A stretch of 64,000 nt of DNA from assembly GCF_000711725.1 (NCBI RefSeq), contig NZ_JONP01000002.1, positions 1-64,000 of the forward strand, given 5' to 3'. This DNA is from Roseomonas aerilata DSM 19363. GTDB taxonomy: Bacteria; Pseudomonadota; Alphaproteobacteria; Acetobacterales; Acetobacteraceae. Both the position numbers and the translations under genes were made by a program. Shown piece by piece: positions 16,909-24,288 of this stretch. The notes under the pieces were generated by a model, which had not been told where the DNA came from, did no database searches, and was given only the letters and a program-made list of their open reading frames with translations. Position 1 is the stretch's first letter. Each line of letters opens with the position of its first letter.

Positions 16909-17385
16909 GCCTGTGGCTCGGCTGATGACGCCATCAGAGTGACGAGATCCGGCGGCTTGCCCTGGTGGCGCGAGTAACGGCAAGCACCTCCTCTGAACGC
17001 CGGCCCGTTGGGTGCTGGTCAAGCAGGTTGGGGATGCGCCGAAGGCTGGGTGGCGCCGGGCGACGCCTTCCTGATCCTTTGCGCCGGCAGCATCCCGGCC
17101 GAGAGGCTGATCGCCGGCACCCCATCCTCATGGAGGGCCATCGGCGGGAGAAGTCCCCTCTCCAGCGAGGCGAGGTCCAGCTCCCAGGGCATCAGGCCTG
17201 AGCCCACCGCCGCCGTCCGGACGCGAGGCACCTTTCCCATGGACCCGCTCAACGCGCGCGGGTTGCACAGTCGCTCCGGGTGGCGGCACTCCGGCCGCCA
17301 GGATGGATCCTATTTACCGGGCTCCTACCTGCGGGTCGTACTCTCCAGGCTTGGCATAACGCGCCAGCGCTTCTAGGACCCGACC
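16909..17385. other. Intergenic, nothing recognised
   Basis: Overlapping frames are open on both strands, but none yields a recognisable protein or has a convincing start. It lies beside the MFS remnant and is probably decayed sequence. Confidence 0.35.
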
Positions 17386-17580
17386 ATGCTTACGAAACCG
17401 CTCCGCCCAACGCACGAGGCCCCCGAAGCCAAGGAAATCCGGATCAGCAGGGAGGGGTCAGGCCGAAACAGTTGGCGTTGGACCATCTGGCAGGGCTCGA
17501 CCCTCGTTGCCCGCTCCCCGGACGGCTTCCCGGGGGCCGAGGCCGCCTACGAGGCTGGCCGCCGCGTCCTGAACCGCTGA
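17386..17580 (+). CDS. Small hypothetical protein
   Basis: A 64-residue soluble protein with a compact core WRWTIWQGSTLVARSPDG, then AEAAYEAGRRVLNR. The pattern (Trp-rich strand, then a helix starting with alternating Ala and Glu) resembles small conserved proteins seen in Rhizobiales and Rhodospirillales, but I cannot name the family. Ribosome site is weak. No operon partner. Confidence 0.5.
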   Translation: MLTKPLRPTHEAPEAKEIRISREGSGRNSWRWTIWQGSTLVARSPDGFPGAEAAYEAGRRVLNR

Positions 17581-17889
17581 CGCGTGAGCCAGGCGGGTGG
17601 GCGCATGATGATCGGGTCCGTCCCTCTCGGGGCGAACCGAGCTTATTCGCCCTTCCGAATACAAGGCCCATCCGGCCCCTTCCTGACGCCGAGTGAATGC
17701 CAGCCTTAACTGGACGCCTGGCGCATGCGCCCGTCGAGCGCCATAGGCCGTGTCATGACGCTCGACGATGAGGCGTGCCGCTACATCAATCCCTCATGCG
17801 TCATCGCCGTCCTCACGGATGGAAGTGCCATCATCCGGTCGCGGAAGGCGACCAGCCTAGCGGGTACGTCGAGGCCGTTCTTCTAAGCC

Positions 17890-18185
17890 CAGAAAAGCAG
17901 TACCCCATCCGCTTCAAGATCACCTCGCCGGCTTTCTTCTTCTCCTCATCGCCCGCACCGGAGAAGAACGGCTTGAATGCTTTGTGGATTTCAGTCGAGA
18001 TGAAGGCGAGCAGCTCGAGCAGATGGGCGTGGCCCATCGCTCCCGAGGGCTTTAGCGCGCTGTTCTGACGGGCCACCCAGTCGAGGATCGCGACGTTCTC
18101 GGTGAGGGTCTCGCCCGTGTCGAGCGTCAGCGCAGGCACGTGCCCCTTGGGGTCGACCGTATTGAAGTCAGCGCCGCTGCTTGAT
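17890..18185 (-). pseudogene. Glutathione S-transferase fragment
   Basis: An internal piece of a beta-type glutathione S-transferase. It reads GADFNTVDPKGHVPALTLD, GETLTENVAILDWVARQNS and FISTEIHKAFKPFFS. The glutathione-binding N-terminal strand (about 45 residues) is absent upstream, where the frame has no start. The C-terminal half is lost after EKKKAGEVILKRMGY. The region covers the cis-proline (VPAL) and the TEN motif, so the family assignment is firm, but the gene is not functional. Confidence 0.7.
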
Positions 18186-19090
18186 CACTGCCCTGCCTTC
18201 GACCGACGTGTCGCCTGCGCCCGCTCCAGAGAAGCCGCCTTGCGACGTTCCTTTCGCAGCACCTCGATCGTCGGCTGCCACCAGCCACGAGCCAAGTCGG
18301 CCGGGCTGGGCGGTGTTCGCGCCGGCCAGGCCTCGACAAGCTCGGCATGGTCAGGCCTTCGCCAGGCCGACCAGATCAGCGCAGCCGCTCCGGCAGCGAC
18401 GGCAGGGTAGAAGCGAGCGGCGGTCGTGGGCTCGACAAGCTCGCCGGTGATTGCCTCGAACACGACGCTCCCCACATGGGTCATTAACACGCGACCAAGG
18501 GGCGGCGGCGCATCCTCCGGCACGGGATACCTGTTTCGCCGGCGCTCCGCGGCCTCGGCTCGCCTGTGCTCGTGCTCGGGAGAGGCCTTGCGGCTCTCCT
18601 CGCGCTTCCGTCGCTCCTCGGGCTCGGCCAAGCGGGCGGCCGTCTCGATGGCGGGCCAGCGCCTGCGCAACTCCTCGAACGACCGGAATGGCACGCGCCA
18701 GGCCTTGAGGGAGGGGTCCCACCGAGCCCACGGCACCTCCCGCAACTCGGCAATGACAGTCCGGGAATACGGCGTCCGGACCACGAAGTCGTCCTCCACC
18801 TCCAGGTAGGAGCTCGCAATCGGCTCAAAGACGAAGGCGTCGCGTCCACGCTGGTCGGCATAGGCCAGCACGCCCGACCATTCACGCCCCATCCATGACT
18901 TCAGGCGTCGCTCTGCCCGCGTGCCGGGAACGAACCAGGCCGCGAGGTCGTCGCGCCACCGTGCTTTCGGGAAGGCCTCGCGGAAGCGCTCCACGGTCAT
19001 GCGGTCATACGGGAAGGCGGCCGTCGCCCCGGGTATGCCGTCGCCAACGTCCCGCTGGGTTGCGCTGAACCCTGCCGTCTCGTCAGTCAC
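18185..19090 (-). CDS. Protein with two HARP-like repeats, no helicase
   Basis: A 301-residue protein. Two segments share a pattern like the HARP/SMARCAL1 DNA-annealing domain. The first, near residues 28-70, is FPYDRMTVERFREAFPKARW then DDLAAWFVPG. The second, about residues 110-155, is VRTPYSRTVIAELREVPWAR then WDPSLKAWRVPF. A charged helical linker (EERRKREESRKASPEHEHRR) follows. Near residue 225 there is a hydrophobic AARFYPAVAAGAAALIWSAW, possibly one membrane helix. The SNF2 helicase found with HARP in eukaryotes is absent. GTG at 19090 is preferred because of the GGGAGG ribosome site before it; the open frame continues upstream without one. Function unknown. The HARP comparison is from pattern only. 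Confidence 0.7.
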   Translation of the reverse strand: MTDETAGFSATQRDVGDGIPGATAAFPYDRMTVERFREAFPKARWRDDLAAWFVPGTRAERRLKSWMGREWSGVLAYADQRGRDAFVFEPIASSYLEVEDDFVVRTPYSRTVIAELREVPWARWDPSLKAWRVPFRSFEELRRRWPAIETAARLAEPEERRKREESRKASPEHEHRRAEAAERRRNRYPVPEDAPPPLGRVLMTHVGSVVFEAITGELVEPTTAARFYPAVAAGAAALIWSAWRRPDHAELVEAWPARTPPSPADLARGWWQPTIEVLRKERRKAASLERAQATRRSKAGQ

Positions 19091-19549
19091 CTGCCGCTTC
19101 CTCCCTGGCAGCCCAGCTTGCCAGCCGTCGCCCGCTGCGGTGAGCGCTCCCTGCGCGAGAGGTGCGCGGCGACGTCCCACCCGATCAGTAGCACGGCCGC
19201 CCGCCTCGCAGCGCATGGAGACCCACGCCGCCATCCTCAGAGAGTTGAACAAGCCGCTCGGCATGGAAACCACGGAGCTCGAGGGACCAGCCTGACGAAG
19301 CCCTTTCCGAGATCAGGGCAGCGGGAGTCGCCGTACCGATGCCTACTGCTCCCGGGCCTCCCTACGGAGCGCAAGTCCAACGCCGTCCACCGCGCATCTG
19401 CCTGCACCCCGCCGCGGCTCGTCAGCCCCCCTCCGGACGACGGATCGAGGCTCAGGAACCGACAGGACCTGACCACACGATGCGTACCGATCCATGGATC
19501 AGCAATCTCGCTTGCTCCGGGTGAGACCTCGCTTTACATTTGGAATTAC
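19091..19549. other. Intergenic, upstream of the IclR-type operator
   Basis: No gene is supported. Open frames here are out of frame with neighbours and lack ribosome sites. The right end leads into the operator and promoter region of the catabolic operon beginning at 19620, where composition becomes more AT-rich (about 19530-19570). Confidence 0.4.
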
Positions 19550-19566
19550 TTTCCGTTCAACGGAAA
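19550..19566. promoter_or_regulatory. IclR-type operator, left copy
   Basis: TTTCCGTT-C-AACGGAAA is a perfect palindrome with 8-base arms around one central base. It ends 53 bases before the start of the metalloenzyme gene. The same sequence, with G at the centre, occurs at 24234-24250 in the promoter of the receptor operon. IclR regulators often bind such sites, and the only local IclR gene lies between the two copies. Confidence 0.75.
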
Positions 19567-19619
19567 ATTGCTCGGCGCAGCCCCTGCAGAACGTCCCAGA
19601 ATGCGGAGAACCGGCACGA

Positions 19620-20612
19620 ATGCCCGAACTGGCCGAAATCACGCGGATGCTCCGGACACCGCTGGAGCTGAACGCGAAATCCGGTGACCGCATCCTCATC
19701 ATCACCGACACCGCCATGGACCCGCTTCTCTGGCAGGGCCTTTCCGCCGCAGCGCGGGAGATGGGGATCGAGCCCGTGGTCACGATCATGAGCCCGCGCG
19801 AGACGCACGCAACAGACCCTGTCGCGCCGATCCGCCGCGCCGCCATGGGCGACGACGTGGACCTCTGCATCTATCTCACCAGCACGGCGATGGCGCACGC
19901 ACCGATCACCGACGCCTTGGTGGATCGGGGACAGCGCTTCATCCTCATGGAGGAGCTGACGCCCGCCATGCTCGCGCCGGACGGGCCGGCTTCCGCAGAC
20001 TACCACGCCCTCAACGCGCTCGGGCAGAAGCTCGCCGCCATCTTCAGCGCGGGCGAGACCGTTCGCGTGCGCTGCGACAACGGCACCGACCTCACGGCGA
20101 GCATCAAGGGCCGCCCCGGCCGCTCGATCGCGGGCCTGCCGTTGCGCCTGCGCCCGGACGGCGGGGGCGGCTGCGCCTTCCCGGACGGTGAAGCTCATGT
20201 CTGCCCCGTGGAAGGAACGGGTGAGGGAACGGTCGTCTTCGACCTCACCGCCCATTCGGTCGGCCGGATCCAGGAGCCTCTCCGGCTGACCATTCGCAAG
20301 GGCATGGTGACCGCGATCGAGGGCGGGCGCGAGGCGGAGATCTGGAACGACATCCTGCGCCGCCACGACGATCCCAACAACCTGAACGCGCCGGCCGAGG
20401 TGGCCATCGGCCTCAACCCGAAGGTGACGCCGACCGGCAGCATGCGCACGGACAAGAAGAAGTACGGCACGTCCCACATCGGTATCGGCGACACGATCGC
20501 CCTTGGCGGAACCTGTCACGCCCGCCTCAGGCTGGAAGGTGTCATCAGCGCGCCGGAGATCGAGGTCGACGGGCAGGTGCTCACCCGCGGCGGCCGCATT
20601 CTTGTGGACTGA
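19620..20612 (+). CDS. M29 aminopeptidase-like / NicX-superfamily metalloenzyme
   Basis: A 330-residue protein of the superfamily that holds M29 aminopeptidases and 2,5-dihydroxypyridine dioxygenase (NicX). The metal-site segments of the M29 type are visible: FPDGEAHVCP (Glu191), APAEVAIGLNP (Glu260) and KYGTSHIGIGD (His286). The last ligand motif, usually H-x-D, reads CHARL (His300, then Arg302 in the Asp position), so metal binding or activity may differ. ATG 19620 is preferred over the longer frame because the operator lies upstream. It heads an operon with a dehydrogenase 7 bases downstream and an IclR regulator. The paralogue at 43975 keeps H-x-D. Substrate unknown; peptidase and ring-cleaving roles are both possible. 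Confidence 0.75.
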   Translation: MPELAEITRMLRTPLELNAKSGDRILIITDTAMDPLLWQGLSAAAREMGIEPVVTIMSPRETHATDPVAPIRRAAMGDDVDLCIYLTSTAMAHAPITDALVDRGQRFILMEELTPAMLAPDGPASADYHALNALGQKLAAIFSAGETVRVRCDNGTDLTASIKGRPGRSIAGLPLRLRPDGGGGCAFPDGEAHVCPVEGTGEGTVVFDLTAHSVGRIQEPLRLTIRKGMVTAIEGGREAEIWNDILRRHDDPNNLNAPAEVAIGLNPKVTPTGSMRTDKKKYGTSHIGIGDTIALGGTCHARLRLEGVISAPEIEVDGQVLTRGGRILVD

Positions 20613-20619
20613 CACGACG

Positions 20620-21537
20620 ATGCCAGCGGAGCGGATCGGGTTTGTCGGGTGCGGGCACATGGGCGGCGCCATGTGTGCACGCCTGCTCGACACGGGTTAT
20701 TCCCTCGTCGTCTACGACCCCGATCCCGCTGCGGTCGCGTCCCTGGTGGCACGCGGCGCGGAGGCGGCGCCGTCGCCGCGGGCGGTTGCTGACCGGGCCG
20801 CCATCATCTTCGCCTGCCTGCCCTCCCGCGAAGCCAGCCTCGCGGTCGCGCTGGGCGAGGACGGCGTTGCGCGCGGCGGTGCCGTGCAGGTCTACGTCGA
20901 AGCCTCCACCATCGGGCAGCCAACCATCGCGGCCATCGCCCGCGGCCTGGACGGAACGGGCATCGAACTTGCCGACATGCCCGTGAGCGGCGGGCCAACC
21001 TGGGCAGCGGAAGGCAATCTCACCACCATCCTCGCGGCATCGGCCACGGCGCAGGCGCGCCTCGCTCCGGTGCTGGCCGACCTCGCGCGCCGCGTCCTTG
21101 TGGTAGGTGATGCGCCGGGCCTCGCGCAGGTCGCCAAGCTCGTGAACAACCTCATCTCCTTCGCGGGCATGCTCGCGGCCTGCGAGGCGATCGTCCTGGG
21201 GGTCAAGGCGGGGTTGGACGCGGACACGTTGCTGGATGTCGTGAACGCCGGCACCGGGCGCAACTCGGCCACCGCGGACAAGTTCCCGCGCGCCGTGCTG
21301 CCGCGCAGCTTCGACTACGGCGGGCCGCTGGCGATCGGGACGAAGGACATCGACCTCTACCGCGAGCTCGGCCGGTCGCTGGGGATGCCAACCTTCGTCG
21401 GCGACCACGTCTCGACGCTTTGGAATTACGGTGTCTCGCAGGGCGCGCCCGACCAGGACTATTCGGAGCTCGTCCGCCACTTCGAGGCATGGGCCGGCGT
21501 GCAGGTAAAGGGCAGAGCCGCGCCCGAGGGCGCCTGA
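20620..21537 (+). CDS. 6-phosphogluconate/3-hydroxyisobutyrate dehydrogenase-like NAD(P) oxidoreductase
   Basis: A 305-residue beta-hydroxyacid dehydrogenase. The Rossmann domain starts ERIGFVGCGHMGGAMCARLL, with GxGxxG-type glycines. The substrate-binding segment is ADMPVSGGPTWAAEGNLT. The catalytic lysine motif is VAKLVNNLISF (Lys near residue 172). The C-terminal helical domain contains GTGRNSATADKFPRAVL and TKDIDLYRELG, typical of 3-hydroxyisobutyrate and tartronate semialdehyde reductase relatives. The gene begins 7 bases after the metalloenzyme and is probably co-transcribed with it. It should oxidise a 3-hydroxyacid or reduce the corresponding semialdehyde during the catabolic pathway of this locus. 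Confidence 0.88.
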   Translation: MPAERIGFVGCGHMGGAMCARLLDTGYSLVVYDPDPAAVASLVARGAEAAPSPRAVADRAAIIFACLPSREASLAVALGEDGVARGGAVQVYVEASTIGQPTIAAIARGLDGTGIELADMPVSGGPTWAAEGNLTTILAASATAQARLAPVLADLARRVLVVGDAPGLAQVAKLVNNLISFAGMLAACEAIVLGVKAGLDADTLLDVVNAGTGRNSATADKFPRAVLPRSFDYGGPLAIGTKDIDLYRELGRSLGMPTFVGDHVSTLWNYGVSQGAPDQDYSELVRHFEAWAGVQVKGRAAPEGA

Positions 21538-21613
21538 GAAGCCCTTGAACGGCAGGAGGCTTTCTCCTATCGCATCCGAGGTGGCTTTCTGTGCCTCCAG
21601 GGGGCCGGCAAGC

Positions 21614-22417
21614 ATGGAGGATACAGGCGAGGCGAAGTCGGTCGGCACGGTGCTGCGCGTCGTGCGGCTGCTCCGCTTCCTGGCGGAGACGGGTGGCGAG
21701 GTCACCGTCACCCAGATCTCAGACCAGCTGCAGCTTCCAGCCAGCACCGTTCACCGCCTGCTGCATCTCCTGATTGCCGAGGGGATCGTGCAGCACGATC
21801 CCGCCTCGCGCCGCTACCAGGTTGGTGTGGAGCTGATCCGGATCAGCTCTCTCATCGCGACGGGCTCCAGCCTGAAGGCGATCGCGCGCCCCTTCGTGCA
21901 GGCCGTGGTGGACCGCTGCAACGAGGCCTGCCTCTTCGTCGTGCATCTTCCCTCCACCCACCAGGTCAGCGTGCTCGAGGGCATCAACTCGTCCCATCCG
22001 CTCCGCTACGAGTTGCAGATCTATGCGGCGCACAGCCTGCTCTGGGGCGCAACGGGCCGCTCGGTCCTCGCCTTCCTGCCGGAGGCGGAGCAGGAGATGG
22101 CCATGGCGCTGGGCACGCCGTCTCCGGCGGACGGCCGCCCTGCCCCCCCGCGCGACCAGTTGCGCGCCGATCTCCGCTCCATCCGTGCGCGGGGCTATGC
22201 CGTGTCCTGGGGCGAGAAGATCCCCGGGGCGGTGGGGCTCGGGGCCCCGGTGCTCATGAAGGGCGACAAGGTGGTCGGCAGCCTGTGCCTCACGATCCCG
22301 CAGATGCGCTTCGAGGCCGCGCAGGAACCCGCACTGACCCACCTCCTCAAGCAGCAGGCCGAGCTGCTGAGCCGCGCGCTGGGCTACAAGGGCAGCTACC
22401 CACCGGCCGCGGGCTGA
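21614..22417 (+). CDS. IclR-family transcriptional regulator
   Basis: A 267-residue regulator. The winged helix-turn-helix spans about residues 8-75 (GTVLRVVRLLRFLAETGG, then ISDQLQLPASTVHRLLHLL and EGIVQHDPASRRYQVG). The C-terminal IclR effector-binding domain follows, with ACLFVVHLPSTHQVSVLEG and a later GYAVSWGEKIPGAVGLGAPV. The open frame begins at TTG 21545, but ATG 21614 matches normal family length. A half-site TTGAACGG at 21545-21552 suggests autoregulation. It lies between two operons that carry perfect copies of one palindrome, so it is their probable regulator. Its gene ends 7 bases from the convergent SDR gene. Confidence 0.9.
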   Translation: MEDTGEAKSVGTVLRVVRLLRFLAETGGEVTVTQISDQLQLPASTVHRLLHLLIAEGIVQHDPASRRYQVGVELIRISSLIATGSSLKAIARPFVQAVVDRCNEACLFVVHLPSTHQVSVLEGINSSHPLRYELQIYAAHSLLWGATGRSVLAFLPEAEQEMAMALGTPSPADGRPAPPRDQLRADLRSIRARGYAVSWGEKIPGAVGLGAPVLMKGDKVVGSLCLTIPQMRFEAAQEPALTHLLKQQAELLSRALGYKGSYPPAAG

Positions 22418-22424
22418 CGCCCCT

Positions 22425-23210
22425 TCAGCCGTCGCGCCGCGCGAAATACGTCGCCGCGTCGGTCGGCGAGCCGATGTGCAAGCCCCCATCCACGACGAGA
22501 TGCGTGCCGGTGCATCCGGAAGCCGCGTCGGAGCACAGGAAGAGGATCGGCGCCGCCACCTCCTCCGGTGTCAGCCAGCGGCCGAGCGGCACCTTGCGCG
22601 GGATCGCCTCGCGCGTCGCCGGATCGATCTTCGCATCCATCTGCGGCGTCATGATGGGTCCCGGAAGCACCGCGTTCACCCGAATGCGGTCGCGCGCCAG
22701 CTCGAAGGCGGCGTGACGGGTGAGGCCGAGCACGCCGGACTTGGCCGAGGTGTAGCTGGCCCCGTTGTTCAACGAGATCTGCAGCGCGGCAAGGGAGGAG
22801 ACCGTCACCACGGCACCTCCCCCGGCCCGCCGCATCGCCGGCGCGACGGCCTGGATGCAGTAGAAAGGCGCGCTCAGGTTGAGGGCGACGATCCGGTCCC
22901 AGTCGGCGGCCGGCGTGGCGTCAAGCGTCCGCGGCAGGCCACCGCCGGCGACGTTGACGAGGATGTCGATCCGGCCGAACCGCTCCTCCACCCGCGCGCA
23001 GGCCGCGGCGACGGCGGCCGCGTCGGTCACGTCCACCACGGCCGCCATCATGCCGTCGTCCTCGCCGGAGGCCGCCCGCAGGCTTTCCTCGCTCCGGTCG
23101 AACAGTGCCACGCGGGCACCGTGCTGGCGGAACAGCAAGGCGGTGGCGCGGCCGATCCCTCCGCCGCCGCCGGTCACGATCGCGACCTTTCCCGTCAGAT
23201 CCGGCGACAT
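22425..23210 (-). CDS. Short-chain dehydrogenase/reductase
   Basis: A 261-residue classical SDR. The cofactor motif is VTGGGGGIGRATAL, then DVTDAAAV and the NVAG motif (DILVNVAGGG). The catalytic residues are Ser in TVSSLAAL and Tyr/Lys in SYTSAKSGVLG. The end has VVDGGLHIG, as in FabG-like enzymes. It uses NAD(P)H to oxidise or reduce an alcohol or ketone. It is transcribed after the Bug receptor gene (31 bases apart), within the IclR-type regulon. Confidence 0.9.
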   Translation of the reverse strand: MSPDLTGKVAIVTGGGGGIGRATALLFRQHGARVALFDRSEESLRAASGEDDGMMAAVVDVTDAAAVAAACARVEERFGRIDILVNVAGGGLPRTLDATPAADWDRIVALNLSAPFYCIQAVAPAMRRAGGGAVVTVSSLAALQISLNNGASYTSAKSGVLGLTRHAAFELARDRIRVNAVLPGPIMTPQMDAKIDPATREAIPRKVPLGRWLTPEEVAAPILFLCSDAASGCTGTHLVVDGGLHIGSPTDAATYFARRDG

Positions 23211-23241
23211 GCCCCCTCCCCCAGTTCCTGCGCCCCGCGCC

Positions 23242-24213
23242 CTAATCGGTGATCGAGATACCGAGCTGCCGCACGACCGGCGCCCAGATCCGTTCCTGCT
23301 CGGCGACGTCGGCCTGCGCGACCTCCGGTGTGGAGGCGATGACCTCGTAGCCGCGGTCCGCGAACCCCTTGGCGACATCCGGAACCCGCAGGACGGCGTT
23401 GAGCGTCGCGTTCAGGCGCGCGATCGTGGCCTCGGGTGTCCGGGCGGGCGCGAGCAGCAGGAAGCGCACGCTGGAGCCCGCGTCGTTCAGCCCCTGCTCC
23501 GCGGCGGCCGGAATCTCGGGCGCGAGCGCCGAGCGCTGCGAGCGGTGGATCGCGAGGGCCTTTACCTTGCCCTCGCGGATAAGCGGCAGGACGGAGCTGA
23601 GGCTGAAGGCGGCGAAGTCGATCTGCCGGCCCAGCAGGTCCGTTACGGCGGGCGCCGTGCCTCGATAGGGAACGTGCTCGGCGGCGATACCAAGTTCCCG
23701 CGTCATCCTCTCGGTGCCGAGATGCTGAGGTGACCCGATCCCGGCCGTGCCGAAGGTCAGTGGCTTGCGCCTTGAAGCCTGCACGAGATCCTTCAGGACC
23801 ACGGCCGGAAAGTCGGGATGCACGACGAAGACCGTGGGCGTCTCGCCGATCATGCCGATGGCCGCGAAGTCCCGTAGCGGATTGTAGAGCAGGCCGGGCA
23901 GCATGTGCGGGAAGACGCCGATGATGGAGGCCTGTGCCAGCAGCGTGTACCCGTCCGGCGGCGCCTTCGCGACGCGGTCGTTGCCGATGCTGCCGGTCGC
24001 GCCCGGCCGGTTGTCCACGACCACCGGCTGGCCGAGCAGTTCTCCGAGCCGCTCGGTCATCAGCCGGATCAGCACGTCGGTGCCGCCGCCCGGCGGAAAG
24101 GGCACGACGATGCTGACAGGTTTGCTCGGATAGGCCTGCGCCCATGCGTCGGGGGCGAGAGCGCTGCAAAGGACGCCGGATGCCGCAAGTCGAGCCAGGG
24201 CGCGTCGGTACAC
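23242..24213 (-). CDS. Bug/TctC-family periplasmic solute receptor
   Basis: A 323-residue tripartite tricarboxylate-type receptor. It has a signal peptide (VYRRALARLAASGVLCSALA then PDAWAQA) followed by the family start YPSKPVSIVVPFPPGGGTDV and VVVDNRPGATGSIGN. Later segments FGTAGIGSPQHLGTE and HVPYRGTAPAVTDLLGRQI are typical. GTG 24213 is chosen because GGAGGAGG lies about 8 bases upstream; longer open frames would run over the operator at 24234. These receptors bind small carboxylates or amides. No TctA/TctB membrane proteins are nearby, as is usual for orphan Bug genes. It is the first gene of the minus-strand operon with the SDR. Confidence 0.92.
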   Translation of the reverse strand: MYRRALARLAASGVLCSALAPDAWAQAYPSKPVSIVVPFPPGGGTDVLIRLMTERLGELLGQPVVVDNRPGATGSIGNDRVAKAPPDGYTLLAQASIIGVFPHMLPGLLYNPLRDFAAIGMIGETPTVFVVHPDFPAVVLKDLVQASRRKPLTFGTAGIGSPQHLGTERMTRELGIAAEHVPYRGTAPAVTDLLGRQIDFAAFSLSSVLPLIREGKVKALAIHRSQRSALAPEIPAAAEQGLNDAGSSVRFLLLAPARTPEATIARLNATLNAVLRVPDVAKGFADRGYEVIASTPEVAQADVAEQERIWAPVVRQLGISITD

Positions 24214-24233
24214 GATGAACACCTCCTCCACTT

Positions 24234-24250
24234 TTTCCGTTGAACGGAAA
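24234..24250. promoter_or_regulatory. IclR-type operator, right copy
   Basis: TTTCCGTT-G-AACGGAAA, identical to the copy at 19550-19566 except for the central base. It lies in the divergent promoter between the Bug receptor gene (ribosome site at 24224-24230) and the MmgE/PrpD gene. A degenerate second copy follows at 24254-24270. Confidence 0.75.
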
Positions 24251-24253
24251 GCA

Positions 24254-24270
24254 GTTCTGTTGAACGGCAT
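24254..24270. promoter_or_regulatory. Degenerate second operator copy
   Basis: GTTCTGTTGAACGGCAT matches 13 of 17 positions of the palindrome at 24234-24250. The two centres are 20 bases apart, about two helical turns, so two regulator dimers could bind side by side on the same face of the DNA. Confidence 0.5.
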
Positions 24271-24288
24271 GATAGATGGTGTTATGGG

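Noticed and set aside
16965-17376. Possible fragments of a small gene on either strand
   Set aside because: I compared them with common small-protein families and found no convincing match.
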